Shown: positions 1 to 8,607, counted from the stretch's first letter. The stretch: 64,000 nucleotides of DNA from Sporomusa sphaeroides DSM 2875 (GCF_001941975.2 NZ_CP146991.1:3097001-3161000), one strand, 5' to 3'. Made by a program: numbers and translations. Notes: generated from the letters alone by a model not told the origin.

Positions 1-3000
1 TTCCTCTAAAGGTGATAAAATAGGAGGTCAAATCCCGCACATGACGGTTGAAATAGGTCAGGGACATGTCGGCGTCAGCGCCTAAGGCCCGGCCCCGCCA
101 ATCCACGCCAAGATCAAACTGATTGCCATGCTCCCAGGTGACGTCGCCGCCGACACAGGCTGCATTTCTTGGCTCAACCATCATACTGCCGTCACCGAAC
201 ATTTCATAGAAGTTGGGGGCTTTATTGTAGGTGCCGTAGGTGGCCCGGACAGCCAGCCCGTCGTGGATGTTTTTCTTCAGGCCGACGCCATAGGAGTACT
301 GCCAGGCATTTTCCTCGTCCGTAAAGGTGTTCATTTCCATCTTTTGCGCCCGGACGATGGGCGACAGCAGCAGCGACTTATGCCGGTCGAGCGCAATATT
401 GTCCTGAAGCTGGAAATAATAGTTCTTGATGTCATAATGCGGCAGCCATTGGCGGGTACTGTTCGCTGGCACGACTGTCGTATAACCCCAATAGCTGGCA
501 TTTACATCCATCGTTTCCTTAGAGTATTTAAACAGGAATTCCAGCATGTGATTGCCCAGCTGCCAGCTGCCGTCAACGGCGGCGCCGTAGACTTCGTTAT
601 CAAAGTTGGAGTATTTGATGCCGGCCGGCGTCCACTTGGTTACCGGCGAGGTGGCCCGGGCGCGCTTGTCGTTATTTTCGTAGTTCAGCTTCCAGCCCCA
701 TTCCAGGTTGTCGTCACTTTGCCGGCGGCCCACCTCCATCCGGTATTTGTCGGTGATCATATACCGGTAACCGCTGCTGAGCTCGGGGATGTCAATCTGG
801 GCGGCGGAATTGATGCCGTCAGGAATGCCGGTATTTTTCCGGTCATACTGGAATTTGGCAAACCAGTTGTCGTCCTGCCATTTGAGCATGGCCGAGGTAT
901 TCCGGTAGTAATTGTGCTGCCGTGTTCTTTCGGCGCCATAGGTATCCACTTCTTTTTGATAATAAGGTCTCGGATGCTGCTGATAGTTAAAATCGCCGCG
1001 GGCCTGGTCGCGGCTCAGATTGAACATCAGCGTACCGCTGCCTAACGGGGCAACGGTTTCCAGCGCGCCGGTATAGCCACCGAAGGAGCTGGCACCCTGT
1101 TTCACCGTCACGCCAACCTTTTCAGGCTTTTTCGTCACGATGTTGATGGCGCCGCCGATAGCCGCGCCGGCAAACCGGGCCGGCACATAGCCCCGGTAAA
1201 CCTCCACCTTAGCTACATTTTCAAGCGGGATCAAAGACAGGTCGACGCCGGTTTCGGCGGCGGAATTGACTAATATACCGTCAATATAGATATTGACCTG
1301 TGCGCCGGTTGAACCCCGGACACGGGCTACGGCGTAGTGGCCGGTCCCCTGGACGCGCTGCACAAAAACGCCGGCTACCGTTTGCAGGATATCGGGCAGA
1401 GTCTTTTGCTCACCTGCGAATTTGGCAGTATCCACTACGGTAACTGTTCCCGGCGAGAGCTTTTTCTCCCATTCCGGCCGAGGCGCTTCAACAAGGACAG
1501 CACCGAAGGTGTAGCCGGCAGGGTTTTCCACCGCAGCGGCGCTTCTGATGTCAGACCCAGCTGTTGCCGGTGCCGGGGCAGTTGGGGCATCCGCCGCAGC
1601 CGAAGCTGCCGGGACATCCGGGGCAGTTGCCGCCGACAGGTTAGCAGTGTCCACTTGAGCGGTCTGGCTGTCAGCCGTTAGGGCCTGGCCTGCTGCCAGC
1701 CCGGTACTTGCCGGCGGACCGGCTTGCTGCAGGTTAGCTGCTGCCTGGTCCACACTAAGAGCGACGGCTGCCGGCTTGTCTGCAGCCGCTTTCCGGTTGG
1801 GGTCGGGACCGGCGTCCCAATACCATTGTAAGCCGCCGTTAACCATCCAGTCGGTTTTGACTTCACCGCCCAGAGTCTTGGTCAGCTCCAGATAGGCGGT
1901 GCCTTTGCGCGAGATGGCCTTGGTGGCGCCCAGGCTCAGATCGACCCAGGTATCCTTATGTGTGACCGGCTCCATTGTCAGGGTGCTGTTGCCAAAGCCG
2001 GCCAGGCTGCGCTTGGCGCCGATGAAGTCATGGTTTACCATGACCTTGGCATAGACATCACTGGGATAATCGGTATTTTCCTGATTTTTTTTGCCCAGCA
2101 GCACCCCCACCCGGCCGGTGAGGAAGTCCTGGCTGTCCTGGCGAATTTGCACGCCATTCCGCAGGGCAAAGGCGGCAGCGCCCAGCCTGGCGTAGGACAG
2201 GCCGGCCTGCGGCTCAAAGTAGACGCCGTTGGCCAGATTTTTCCGGTAGCCGTACAGCGCGTTAAGCCCGTAGTTCCAGGCTTTGTAATCATTGTCCCGG
2301 CTGACGATGCCGGAGGAATCGGTAAAGTCATAGCTGTTTTCCAGCCGGGAAATGCGGGCGGTGAGATCGAAGAAACGTCCGTCTTTTCCCTGCCAGCTGG
2401 CATAGGCGCCCAGGCTATTGCCTGTCAGGTCGCTTTGGCCTGACAGGAAGGAGGCTTTAGCGTCGGTATAACCTAAATAAGTGCCGTAAAACAGTTTGCC
2501 GTCATAAAAATCCCCCTGCCGCTCTTTTTCAAAGCCTACCTGGATATTGCTGAAATACTGGTCAATGCTGCGGCCATAGGCGCTGTCATACTTGTACTTG
2601 CCGCGGGACATTTTCGCCCACAGGCTGGCTTCCGCATGGCCCTCCGGCGTCGTCAGCAGTTGATTGGTAGCGGCCCGGTTCTGATTGGCCAGACGCAAAT
2701 CCTGGGTATGACCGAAAATAGCATTGTCCTCAAAGCGGTGCAAATTCAGCAAGGCCCGCTGGTTGTCGGCAGCAGCCATGACCGACTCGGAGGCCAAGCC
2801 GGAATTGGTCACGGTGTAGCCATTCATATTATACTCAACACTACCACTAGCAGGATTGCCCCCTTGTGGAGGATTAATATCTTCCTCAATTTCACCCGGT
2901 ATTACCAGATACTTGGTCAGAGGCGCATCCATCAGGGTAGCCTGGCCGACGACATCCAGCGTCTCGCCCAAGGCCGCAGCCTGTTCCGCGGTTAAGCCGC

Positions 3001-3784
3001 CAAACGTAGCTATTAAATATCTTCCCCCTGAGCCTGATGTCTTCGTCGGATCGGCAACAAAGGAAGCAGGATTTTGGGAAAAATCCACCAGCTGCGGTCT
3101 AAAGGTTCCGTCAGGCATCTCTACCGTAGCCACATTGACATAGCTGATTTGATAAAAGAGCCGGATGCCGCCTTCAGCGTTCAGCCTGGCAATGGTAGGG
3201 TTGTTTAATACTACTAGCCGTGGTACAAATACATTGCTGGCCTGCCCCCCATGATCGGTAGAACTCATGCCAACGCTTGTCCGGTAGGTGAAATCACCGT
3301 TTAAGGTTAGATTAGTAATTCTAAGCGAACGGCCCTTACTGGTAACCTGCGTGTCATAATCGGTATCATAATACACATTGACATCCGGATCATAAGCCGT
3401 GCTGCGGAAATAGGCTAAATCGATAGCGGCATTATTGCCTAAAACAAGCTTTTCTACTGCAATATTATTCGCGGCACTATTTGGATCTACATGACCCGTA
3501 GTCTTATAGATATCGACAGGCCGCCAGATATAGCCGTCGCCAATGGTTACGGACGTGTAATACCCCGCTCTGCCGGAGTTGCCGCTGGGCTTTTCATAGC
3601 CTGCGTCGGTGTAAATCGCATTGCCCACCGTGGTATCGGTCGCTGTATCAATTTCCTGTTTGACTACCGGCGTCACAGTGGGGGCGGCGTAGACCGGGGC
3701 GGATAAAGCCAGGCAAATAGCCAGCGCCAGCAGCCGCTGCTTGCGCCGATGTTGTTTACCGGCAGACTTACGTTTGTACTGCAC
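1..3784 (-). CDS. Autotransporter beta-barrel fused to a TonB-dependent receptor (partial, runs off left edge)
   Basis: One uninterrupted frame of at least 1261 codons reads from a GTG at 3784 (AGGAAGG 8 bases upstream) to base 1. Codon phase checked near 2395, 1792, 1282 and at the edge is the same. Residues 1-35 are a Sec signal peptide with a basic stretch, LLALAICLALSA core and a VYA-A cleavage site. About 35-375 is a surface passenger-like region, and about 380-660 an autotransporter barrel that starts AEASLWAKMSRGKY and ends in a VNGGLQWYW-type last strand. About 661-745 is an Ala/Pro-rich linker. From about 780 a TonB-receptor plug follows (TLPDILQTVAGVFVQR, IDGILVNSAAETGVDLS, GGAINIVTKKP), then receptor barrel strands (APNFYEMFGDGS). 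It is last in a cobalamin-riboswitch-led operon, so corrinoid uptake is inferred. Two barrels in one chain is very unusual; an assembly error is the alternative. Confidence 0.85.
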   Translation of the reverse strand, partial: MQYKRKSAGKQHRRKQRLLALAICLALSAPVYAAPTVTPVVKQEIDTATDTTVGNAIYTDAGYEKPSGNSGRAGYYTSVTIGDGYIWRPVDIYKTTGHVDPNSAANNIAVEKLVLGNNAAIDLAYFRSTAYDPDVNVYYDTDYDTQVTSKGRSLRITNLTLNGDFTYRTSVGMSSTDHGGQASNVFVPRLVVLNNPTIARLNAEGGIRLFYQISYVNVATVEMPDGTFRPQLVDFSQNPASFVADPTKTSGSGGRYLIATFGGLTAEQAAALGETLDVVGQATLMDAPLTKYLVIPGEIEEDINPPQGGNPASGSVEYNMNGYTVTNSGLASESVMAAADNQRALLNLHRFEDNAIFGHTQDLRLANQNRAATNQLLTTPEGHAEASLWAKMSRGKYKYDSAYGRSIDQYFSNIQVGFEKERQGDFYDGKLFYGTYLGYTDAKASFLSGQSDLTGNSLGAYASWQGKDGRFFDLTARISRLENSYDFTDSSGIVSRDNDYKAWNYGLNALYGYRKNLANGVYFEPQAGLSYARLGAAAFALRNGVQIRQDSQDFLTGRVGVLLGKKNQENTDYPSDVYAKVMVNHDFIGAKRSLAGFGNSTLTMEPVTHKDTWVDLSLGATKAISRKGTAYLELTKTLGGEVKTDWMVNGGLQWYWDAGPDPNRKAAADKPAAVALSVDQAAANLQQAGPPASTGLAAGQALTADSQTAQVDTANLSAATAPDVPAASAAADAPTAPAPATAGSDIRSAAAVENPAGYTFGAVLVEAPRPEWEKKLSPGTVTVVDTAKFAGEQKTLPDILQTVAGVFVQRVQGTGHYAVARVRGSTGAQVNIYIDGILVNSAAETGVDLSLIPLENVAKVEVYRGYVPARFAGAAIGGAINIVTKKPEKVGVTVKQGASSFGGYTGALETVAPLGSGTLMFNLSRDQARGDFNYQQHPRPYYQKEVDTYGAERTRQHNYYRNTSAMLKWQDDNWFAKFQYDRKNTGIPDGINSAAQIDIPELSSGYRYMITDKYRMEVGRRQSDDNLEWGWKLNYENNDKRARATSPVTKWTPAGIKYSNFDNEVYGAAVDGSWQLGNHMLEFLFKYSKETMDVNASYWGYTTVVPANSTRQWLPHYDIKNYYFQLQDNIALDRHKSLLLSPIVRAQKMEMNTFTDEENAWQYSYGVGLKKNIHDGLAVRATYGTYNKAPNFYEMFGDGSMMVEPRNAACVGGDVTWEHGNQFDLGVDWRGRALGADADMSLTYFNRHVRDLTSYFITFRG

Positions 3785-3815
3785 AAAAACATCCTTCCTC
3801 TGTATAAACCATCGA

Positions 3816-3844
3816 GAAGCAACAAGGCTTAGCCCTGCTGCTTC
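3816..3844 (-). other. Intercistronic hairpin without U-tract
   Basis: A stem of GAAGCAGCAGGGC with its complement (two mismatches) lies in the 93-bp gap between the propeller-like gene and the receptor fusion. No T-run follows, so it is more likely an RNA-stability or processing hairpin than a terminator. Confidence 0.45.
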
Positions 3845-3877
3845 CCGGGTTCATTATGTTGTTATCAGCTGCAAATA

Positions 3878-5209
3878 TTAGATGCCTAGCAGTTTCTTTC
3901 TTTCCAAAAAGGCTTGCTGCGATACCGAAGCAAAAGCCGGATGCGAGGCCCGCACCGTACCGCCGGAAATGCCGCCCGGAGCCGCTTTTAGGGCCAGCGT
4001 TGTGACTACCGGTTCGTAAATAGCCGCACCGTTAATGCTCCAGCCGGTACCGCTTGACGCCAAAGCATTGGCGGCAATAGAGCCTTCTACCGTGAAGCCA
4101 ACATCATATTGATACATCGCGAAATCGTTGCCCCGGGCAAACCAAACCATATTGTCGGAATTGTTGTAAATCAGCGACCAGAAATAACCGGCGAAAGTAG
4201 TAAGTGACTGACTGGGCAGATTTAAGGTTGTATCATCTATATAACCGCCAGTACCGGTGTTAAGAGTTGTCACATCCGTGTTGTACAGGTAACCGGTAAG
4301 TGCACCGGTACTTATATTACTATAGTAACCGGTTAATACAAATACCTCACCGCCAGCGCCAATGGCAATGTCGCGGAAATCACCCTTGGCTGCATCTGTC
4401 GTAGAAGTTGAGCTACCGGCAAACAAAACGCTGGAAACCATCGTGGATTTCACCAGTCTTTCCAGTTTGGAATCGGCACCGTTGCTGAAGCCGTTCTGCT
4501 GCATGCCGCCGATGGAGGTGATGTACAGGTCGCCGCCATATTCGGCAAAGCCGAAGGCGTTTTTGCCAAGGGTGCTATTGGTATTCGGCGTTGACGCCAG
4601 CGCCAAAGCCGTCGTTAATTTTACCACTGTACTGTCATTATAACTACCGGCCCAAACGTCAGTAGCCGAAATAAAGAGGGCGTATACATTATTGGCGTCA
4701 ACAGCGACATCAATGCCATAGTCCTGAGCGGCTGCGGTATTGAAGTAATACTTATTGACCGTGTCGAAGGAATAGGTGTCACCGGAGGAATTTTGTACGC
4801 GGAAAACGGTTTGGCGGTCATAATCAATACCGTAAATATAATCATCGGTGCCATTTCTCTTGAAAGCATATACGTTCACCAGCTTATCCGCGGTGGCGGT
4901 GCCGTAGCCCCATTGTACCGTGCCGGAAGTCGGATACACTTGGGCAAAGGTTGCGGCATTAAGAATCCGGAACTCGCTTGGCAGCGGATTATAAGAGGAA
5001 TCATAGACGGTTTCCGCAACCAACAGGCGGGGTTGACCGTCTTTATTCAGGAAATAGAATACCTTCGGATCAGGTGCTAAACCTGTAAGATTGGTAACAT
5101 TATGCTGAATTGTCGGTGTGGTCGACGCATCAAACTTGCAACGGCCGACTTCGCCTACACCGCTACCCACTCCATAGTTATACAACCCATACGCTAATTC
5201 ACTCGCCAT
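3878..5209 (-). CDS. Propeller-like protein of unknown function, no signal peptide, in the cobalamin-controlled operon
   Basis: This 443-residue protein is not assigned to a family with certainty. It is rich in short beta-strand repeats ending in aromatic, Gly and Asp residues (YIYGIDYDRQTVFRV, NNVYALFISATDVW, GGDLYITSIGGMQQ, GGEVFVLTGYY), as in beta-propellers. The ATG has an upstream GAGGA, and the upstream frame reaches a TAA within about 12 codons without an alternative start or hydrophobic segment, so it lacks a classical Sec signal. It sits between OmpH and the receptor fusion on the same strand. In Bacteroides the cobalamin-capturing lipoprotein BtuG is a beta-propeller next to BtuB; a similar role here is only inference, and the missing signal peptide counts against it. 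Confidence 0.6.
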   Translation of the reverse strand: MASELAYGLYNYGVGSGVGEVGRCKFDASTTPTIQHNVTNLTGLAPDPKVFYFLNKDGQPRLLVAETVYDSSYNPLPSEFRILNAATFAQVYPTSGTVQWGYGTATADKLVNVYAFKRNGTDDYIYGIDYDRQTVFRVQNSSGDTYSFDTVNKYYFNTAAAQDYGIDVAVDANNVYALFISATDVWAGSYNDSTVVKLTTALALASTPNTNSTLGKNAFGFAEYGGDLYITSIGGMQQNGFSNGADSKLERLVKSTMVSSVLFAGSSTSTTDAAKGDFRDIAIGAGGEVFVLTGYYSNISTGALTGYLYNTDVTTLNTGTGGYIDDTTLNLPSQSLTTFAGYFWSLIYNNSDNMVWFARGNDFAMYQYDVGFTVEGSIAANALASSGTGWSINGAAIYEPVVTTLALKAAPGGISGGTVRASHPAFASVSQQAFLERKKLLGI

Positions 5210-5224
5210 TTTACATTCCTCGCT

Positions 5225-5480
5225 TTCGTTTTTTAATAGTTTTTCTTACCTGACTACCTTGCAGCAGCAGACTAGGCTGCTGGAGTTTTAACCTCGCAGG
5301 TTAGGCGCTAACGCTCACCTCCTTTACAAAAGTAGGGAATTTCTCCGAAGGTTAACCGGCTCCAAGACTCTCATCTTCTATAAGGGGGATTATGCCCCTA
5401 CGGGCTACAGGCGAGCGGCTAAACCTCCGGATAATTCCGACCAGGATTCATTGGGGTTAAAGCCCCGCTTGAATCAAGTC
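5225..5480 (+). other. Highly structured intergenic element, possibly an IS200/IS605 (TnpB guide-RNA) relic
   Basis: The 375-bp gap between OmpH and the propeller-like gene has no gene but several hairpins: CAGCAG...CTGCTG at 5262-5282, a CCCCTACGGGC region near 5395-5406, and ATTCATTGGGG paired with CCCCGCTTGAAT at 5446-5474, followed by TCAA at 5474-5477. A GC-rich hairpin ending in TTGAATCAA resembles the right end / 3' guide-RNA end of IS605-type elements as I recall them. No tnpA or tnpB is present. The alternative is a leader or processing structure of the minus-strand operon, because transcription of that operon must cross it. Confidence 0.35.
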
Positions 5481-5584
5481 TCATCTATCAATCAGGGATA
5501 TCACGTTGTCGGCCAAGGTACGGCATCAACCCGGTGATCTTTCCCATGATTAATCAATCTAATGTTCAAGGCCAAACTACCCGC

Positions 5585-6034
5585 TTATTGTTTGAGCTTA
5601 GCTATCACGTCGGCGGTGATATCAATACCGCCATAGACCACGGTTGCTGCATCGATAATTACTGTCAGTCCCTTTTCCTCGGCAACGGCCTTAATGGACG
5701 CCTCGATTTTGTCGCCTACCGGTTTCATGAGGTTGTCTTCCTTCCGGGCTTCCTCGCGGGCGATGGTGTCGTTTAAGGCTTGCCGCTCGGCCTCCGGCAG
5801 GTCCTTGCTCCGGGTGTCGTAGTCTTGCTGCGCCTCGTTCCGCATGGTCTGAATGCGGTTCATGATATCCTGGATGCCGGGGTAGCTGGCGAAAACCTGC
5901 TGCCGGTTGACATAGCCCACGGTTTGCTCCGGTTTGGCCTTGGCCTTGGCGGCCTGCGCCCCGGCCGGGGCCAGTATGCCGCCCAGGAAACATACGGCAA
6001 TAAGTAATAAAAGACTGCGTGTTATTTGCTTCAT
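5585..6034 (-). CDS. OmpH/Skp-family periplasmic chaperone-like protein
   Basis: This 149-residue protein has a Sec signal peptide (KQITRSLLLLIAVCFLGGIL, cleavage after AQA). Next is the OmpH/Skp start motif VGYVNRQQVFASYPGIQDIM, then a charged helical arm (RNEAQQDYDTRSKDLPEAERQ), and a return to a short strand region (GLTVIIDAATVVYGGIDIT). Skp-type proteins trimerise and hold unfolded outer-membrane proteins in the periplasm. It lies directly downstream of the third cobalamin riboswitch and its terminator and upstream of the outer-membrane receptor fusion, so it is probably co-controlled by cobalamin. It may serve that unusually large client, which is inference. Confidence 0.85.
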   Translation of the reverse strand: MKQITRSLLLLIAVCFLGGILAPAGAQAAKAKAKPEQTVGYVNRQQVFASYPGIQDIMNRIQTMRNEAQQDYDTRSKDLPEAERQALNDTIAREEARKEDNLMKPVGDKIEASIKAVAEEKGLTVIIDAATVVYGGIDITADVIAKLKQ

Positions 6035-6073
6035 GCCATTTCCTCTCCTATTTGATTTGTGCTTCTAAGCAAT

Positions 6074-6097
6074 AAAAAAAACTCCCTCATCGGGAGT
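6074..6097 (-). terminator. Intrinsic terminator of cobalamin riboswitch 3
   Basis: On the minus strand ACTCCC-gatga-GGGAGT is followed by seven to eight T. It sits between riboswitch 3 and the OmpH start, the expected expression platform for transcriptional control by cobalamin. Confidence 0.85.
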
Positions 6098-6139
6098 GGT
6101 TACGCTGTCCGGACGAAAGCCGTCCTGGCTTGTTGCGTA

Positions 6140-6345
6140 ATCTCCTCCCCATACCTCGCAGGTCAAACGGTGATTGTCAGACAGGCAGTTCTCCTGGCTC
6201 CGGTTCATTGCTTTCTCGCACCTTCCCAAAGCGTTCGCTCCAGTGGCATATCTGCGAGATTGCTCCCCGTTACAGTGGCGGGACCGCGCCGGCATTGCAC
6301 CGGACTTCCCTATTAAGCCCCGTAGGGCACCTATCCCAACGATAT
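6140..6345 (-). promoter_or_regulatory. Cobalamin riboswitch 3 (proximal to the OmpH-receptor operon)
   Basis: Read on the minus strand it has the conserved cobalamin aptamer blocks in order: GGGAAGTCCGGTGCAATGCC, a CCGCCACTGTAA core, GGGAAGG, and the B12 box form GAGCCAGGAGAACTGCC near 6180-6200. A terminator hairpin follows at 6074-6097. It should reduce expression of the OmpH, propeller and receptor genes when adenosylcobalamin or another corrinoid is abundant. Confidence 0.92.
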
Positions 6346-6400
6346 TCATTTGTCATCACTTTCTCATTCTATACACGACTTCGAAGCATTATGCCGAAAA

Positions 6401-6598
6401 TCAGCAGATATTGTGCCCTTGCTGTTTGCACCTGGCAGCAAACTTCACATACGCTTCCAGCGCTTCGATAATGGCATCTTCCATCATTTCAGCCCTGCCA
6501 TTCCTTCCGGCTTCCTCAACAATATGCTGAACCTGCCGGACATGATAGCCATAGTCCAGCAGTGCGCGGGTTAAGGTCTCGATCCTCCGGCGTTTCAT
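6401..6598 (-). CDS. Small hypothetical protein between two cobalamin riboswitches
   Basis: This 65-residue protein has a strong ribosome-binding site (GGAGAGGTGAG before ATG). It is charged and helical (MKRRRIETLTRALLDYGY...VEEAGRNGRAEMMEDAIIEALEAYVKFAARC) with two Cys near the C-terminus (CKQQGHNIC). No family is recognised. It is the only gene between riboswitches 2 and 3, so it is probably controlled by riboswitches 1 and 2 only. Confidence 0.6.
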   Translation of the reverse strand: MKRRRIETLTRALLDYGYHVRQVQHIVEEAGRNGRAEMMEDAIIEALEAYVKFAARCKQQGHNIC

Positions 6599-6810
6599 AG
6601 CTCACCTCTCCTACTACCGGACTGCGGTAAAATATATTCACTTCTCCCCGCCGGCGCAGCGGCTTTGGTTTGCTTGTCCTTTAAAGCGCCGGCATGGGGC
6701 TGCAGGCTGTCGCTATCCCCCTTTGGCAATGATTTGTATGCGGTGCCGGCTAAACGGCACCGGGTATATTACTGTCATGGGCCTGATCCATGACAGCAGC
6801 TCACAAGTGA

Positions 6811-6856
6811 AACAAAAAGCGCCGACTATTCCGCCCGGCGGAACAATCGACGCTTT
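6811..6856 (-). terminator. Palindromic terminator below cobalamin riboswitch 2
   Basis: On the minus strand AAAGCGTCGATTGTTCCGCC pairs with its near-perfect complement and is followed by TTTTTGTTT. The core ATTCCGCCCGGCGGAACA recurs at 8615-8632. Position suggests it is the expression platform of riboswitch 2, although about 150 nt separate them. Confidence 0.75.
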
Positions 6857-7004
6857 ACCTGTTGCTAAAGCTGCCTGCTGCCGGTGCCGGGTCAAAAACC
6901 GCTCGCTGGCTGTCAGGCGAGAAAGCTCACCTTAACAAGCCTCCAGTCATATGTTAGCTCAGAGCTAGCCTATGCCTGCGAGTGTTCTTAATCCCAGACC
7001 TGTG

Positions 7005-7192
7005 CATCGCAGGCTGTACGGATATACATGTCTCAGCTGAGACACTAGAAACCAGGCAGTACCCTGACTTGGGTCATCACCACATTCTCCTTGGTAAGAG
7101 GCTTGCAGAAATATGGCTCTCCTTCACAGTTGCGAGACAGCGCCGGAATCACACCGGACTTCCCTTTTAAATCCGCCCTGACGACGGATACC
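7005..7192 (-). promoter_or_regulatory. Cobalamin riboswitch 2
   Basis: The minus strand carries GGGAAGTCCGGTGTGATTCC, the TCGCAACTGTGAAGGAGAGCC core, and a B12-box-like CAAGTCAGGGTACTGCCTGG near 7048-7067, the usual order of a cobalamin aptamer. Its B12 box differs more from consensus than in copies 1 and 3, so ligand affinity or corrinoid preference may differ. It lies between the terminator of copy 1 and the 65-residue gene. Confidence 0.85.
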
Positions 7193-7256
7193 TGATTTCG
7201 TATAAAGTTTTGTGAGATCATAACCTTGAATAAGCAACTAATTATCTGCAACAAAT

Positions 7257-7299
7257 ATAAAAAAGCCTTCCTGTGATGAAATATCCAGAAAGGCTTTTT
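7257..7299 (-). terminator. Intrinsic terminator of cobalamin riboswitch 1
   Basis: AAAGCCTTTCTGG pairs with CAGGAAGGCTTT on the minus strand and a T-run follows. It lies about 50 bp below riboswitch 1 with no gene between, so termination here would also silence everything below. Confidence 0.85.
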
Positions 7300-7349
7300 G
7301 TAATCAGGCGAAACTGCCGTCACAAAATACGAATTGCATCGCAATCCCC

Positions 7350-7545
7350 TCCCCGATTCATCGCAGGTCAAATGGTGATCGTCATGCAGGCAGTTCTCCT
7401 GGCTCTGGCTCATCGCTCCTCCAAACCTTCCCAAGATCGCTGGATCTCAGTGGTATATCATGGATTCGCTCCCCATCACAGTGGCGGGTCCGCGCCGGCT
7501 TTAAACCGGCTTCTCTGTTAGGCCCATACGGGCACCTGCACCAAA
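7350..7545 (-). promoter_or_regulatory. Cobalamin riboswitch 1 (distal, promoter-proximal)
   Basis: The minus strand reads GGTGCAGGTGCCC, AGAGAAGCCGG, the CCGCCACTGTGATGGGGAGC core, GGGAAGG and GAGCCAGGAGAACTGCC, a complete cobalamin aptamer. It is first in a series of three, directly downstream of a sigma-A promoter. Confidence 0.92.
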
Positions 7546-7594
7546 GTACATTATTCTCTTTTTTGGTAAGAATTCCTTTATTTTCTATGCTTCA

Positions 7595-7623
7595 AATATA
7601 GCACTGTTGGGTAATTTTGTCAA
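7595..7623 (-). promoter_or_regulatory. Sigma-A promoter for the cobalamin-controlled region
   Basis: On the minus strand TTGACA (7618-7623), 17 bp, TATATT (7595-7600). Transcription would start near 7588, about 45 nt before riboswitch 1. Confidence 0.8.
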
Positions 7624-7748
7624 CAACTTTTTTAGTCTGTATTTTATGTTATGCAGCTATATTGTGTCATAAAGCAACAGGAATAATTATATTCTAGCAC
7701 AGATAATTCTGCTTGTCACACTTTTTCCTTCGTCATTTTCCGACATAT

Positions 7749-8543
7749 TTAGATAGCAGTTTTAATGACCAAGGCGCCTTCGTCATTAAAACGGACAACG
7801 GTATTGGCAGGAAATTCGACCACTTCCCCAGCCGTTGAACGCCAGGTTACCTTCTCTTTGAGTGTTCCAACGGCGACTTCCCCATTCTCGTCGAATTCTA
7901 TGGCTTGTTTGGCGCTGAACTTGACAAAACCGGCTGAGTCGTTTGCGGCAAGGTTGGTTCGCCAGCCTATAGGCCGCAGGTGGGTATCGTCGGCCAAAAC
8001 ACCGGACCGGATGGCCCCGGAATCATAAACAGCCAGGACGGTATTTTCTCTCAAGGTCAGAAAGCCGTATTTCCCTGCCACCAGACGAACGGTGGCCTGC
8101 TCGGCAAGTGTGCCGCGAAGCACTTCGCCCTGTTCGCTGAAGGTAACCAGGGTTCCGCCTTTATAGCGCAAATGCCCGTAGCCGGGAATGGCCATATTAT
8201 AACTTCGTTCGATAAAGGAGCGATGAAACCGGGGGAAAAAGGAGCCGACCGCATAGGCGGAAACGTAGTAGTAGTCGTTAATTACTCTTTCCCAGCCGCG
8301 CGGCTGGAGAAAGGTATCGTCTTTCAAAGTACCGGAAATCACTTCACCCAAATCGTTGGTGGTCAAAATCGTGCCTTTTTTGAATTCGACCTTATCACCA
8401 ACCGTCCACCCCTGGGGATGCAGCTTCGTGTCTTTGGGCAAAGTTCTGGTTTCCGCCTGCACGCAGGGAACAACCAACAGAACTGCCAATACCACACCCA
8501 GCATGGCGCTCATCACGCGCCTAAAAGAGAAAAAATGTCTCAT
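7749..8543 (-). CDS. Secreted repeat protein of unknown function
   Basis: The chosen ATG has AAGGAG 9 bases upstream and gives 264 residues. It begins with a signal peptide (basic start, MLGVVLAVLLVVPCVQA, cleavage after QAE). The mature part carries four to five copies of a roughly 45-residue beta repeat with the pattern F-x-x-x-G-E-V-x-x-G-T-L-x-x-D-T-x-L-x-P-x-G-W (for example NDLGEVISGTLKDDTFLQP and FDENGEVAVGTLKEK). The function is not known. It lies upstream of, and on the same strand as, the cobalamin riboswitch series but has its own transcription context. Confidence 0.75.
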   Translation of the reverse strand: MRHFFSFRRVMSAMLGVVLAVLLVVPCVQAETRTLPKDTKLHPQGWTVGDKVEFKKGTILTTNDLGEVISGTLKDDTFLQPRGWERVINDYYYVSAYAVGSFFPRFHRSFIERSYNMAIPGYGHLRYKGGTLVTFSEQGEVLRGTLAEQATVRLVAGKYGFLTLRENTVLAVYDSGAIRSGVLADDTHLRPIGWRTNLAANDSAGFVKFSAKQAIEFDENGEVAVGTLKEKVTWRSTAGEVVEFPANTVVRFNDEGALVIKTAI

Positions 8544-8607
8544 AACCTCCAGCTCCTTATGTAGGAATCTAAAACACGGGGACAGGGATACCCGTATAGT
8601 CAATTAA

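Noticed and set aside
128..1045. 305-codon plus-strand frame
   Set aside because: It is the antisense shadow of the TonB-receptor part of the minus-strand fusion, which encodes recognisable plug and barrel motifs; the plus frame has no recognisable domain or ribosome-binding site.
1958..2443. 161-codon plus-strand frame
   Set aside because: Antisense shadow of the autotransporter barrel on the minus strand.
5225..5480. A fourth cobalamin riboswitch in the OmpH-propeller gap
   Set aside because: The B12 box and CCGCCACTG core are absent on both strands.
6059..6530. Several overlapping plus-strand frames (85-118 codons)
   Set aside because: They are the complement of cobalamin riboswitch 3 and its terminator.
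7045..7434. 129-codon minus-strand frame across riboswitches 1 and 2
   Set aside because: It runs through conserved aptamer blocks and a terminator; no protein motif. The RNA explanation is far stronger.
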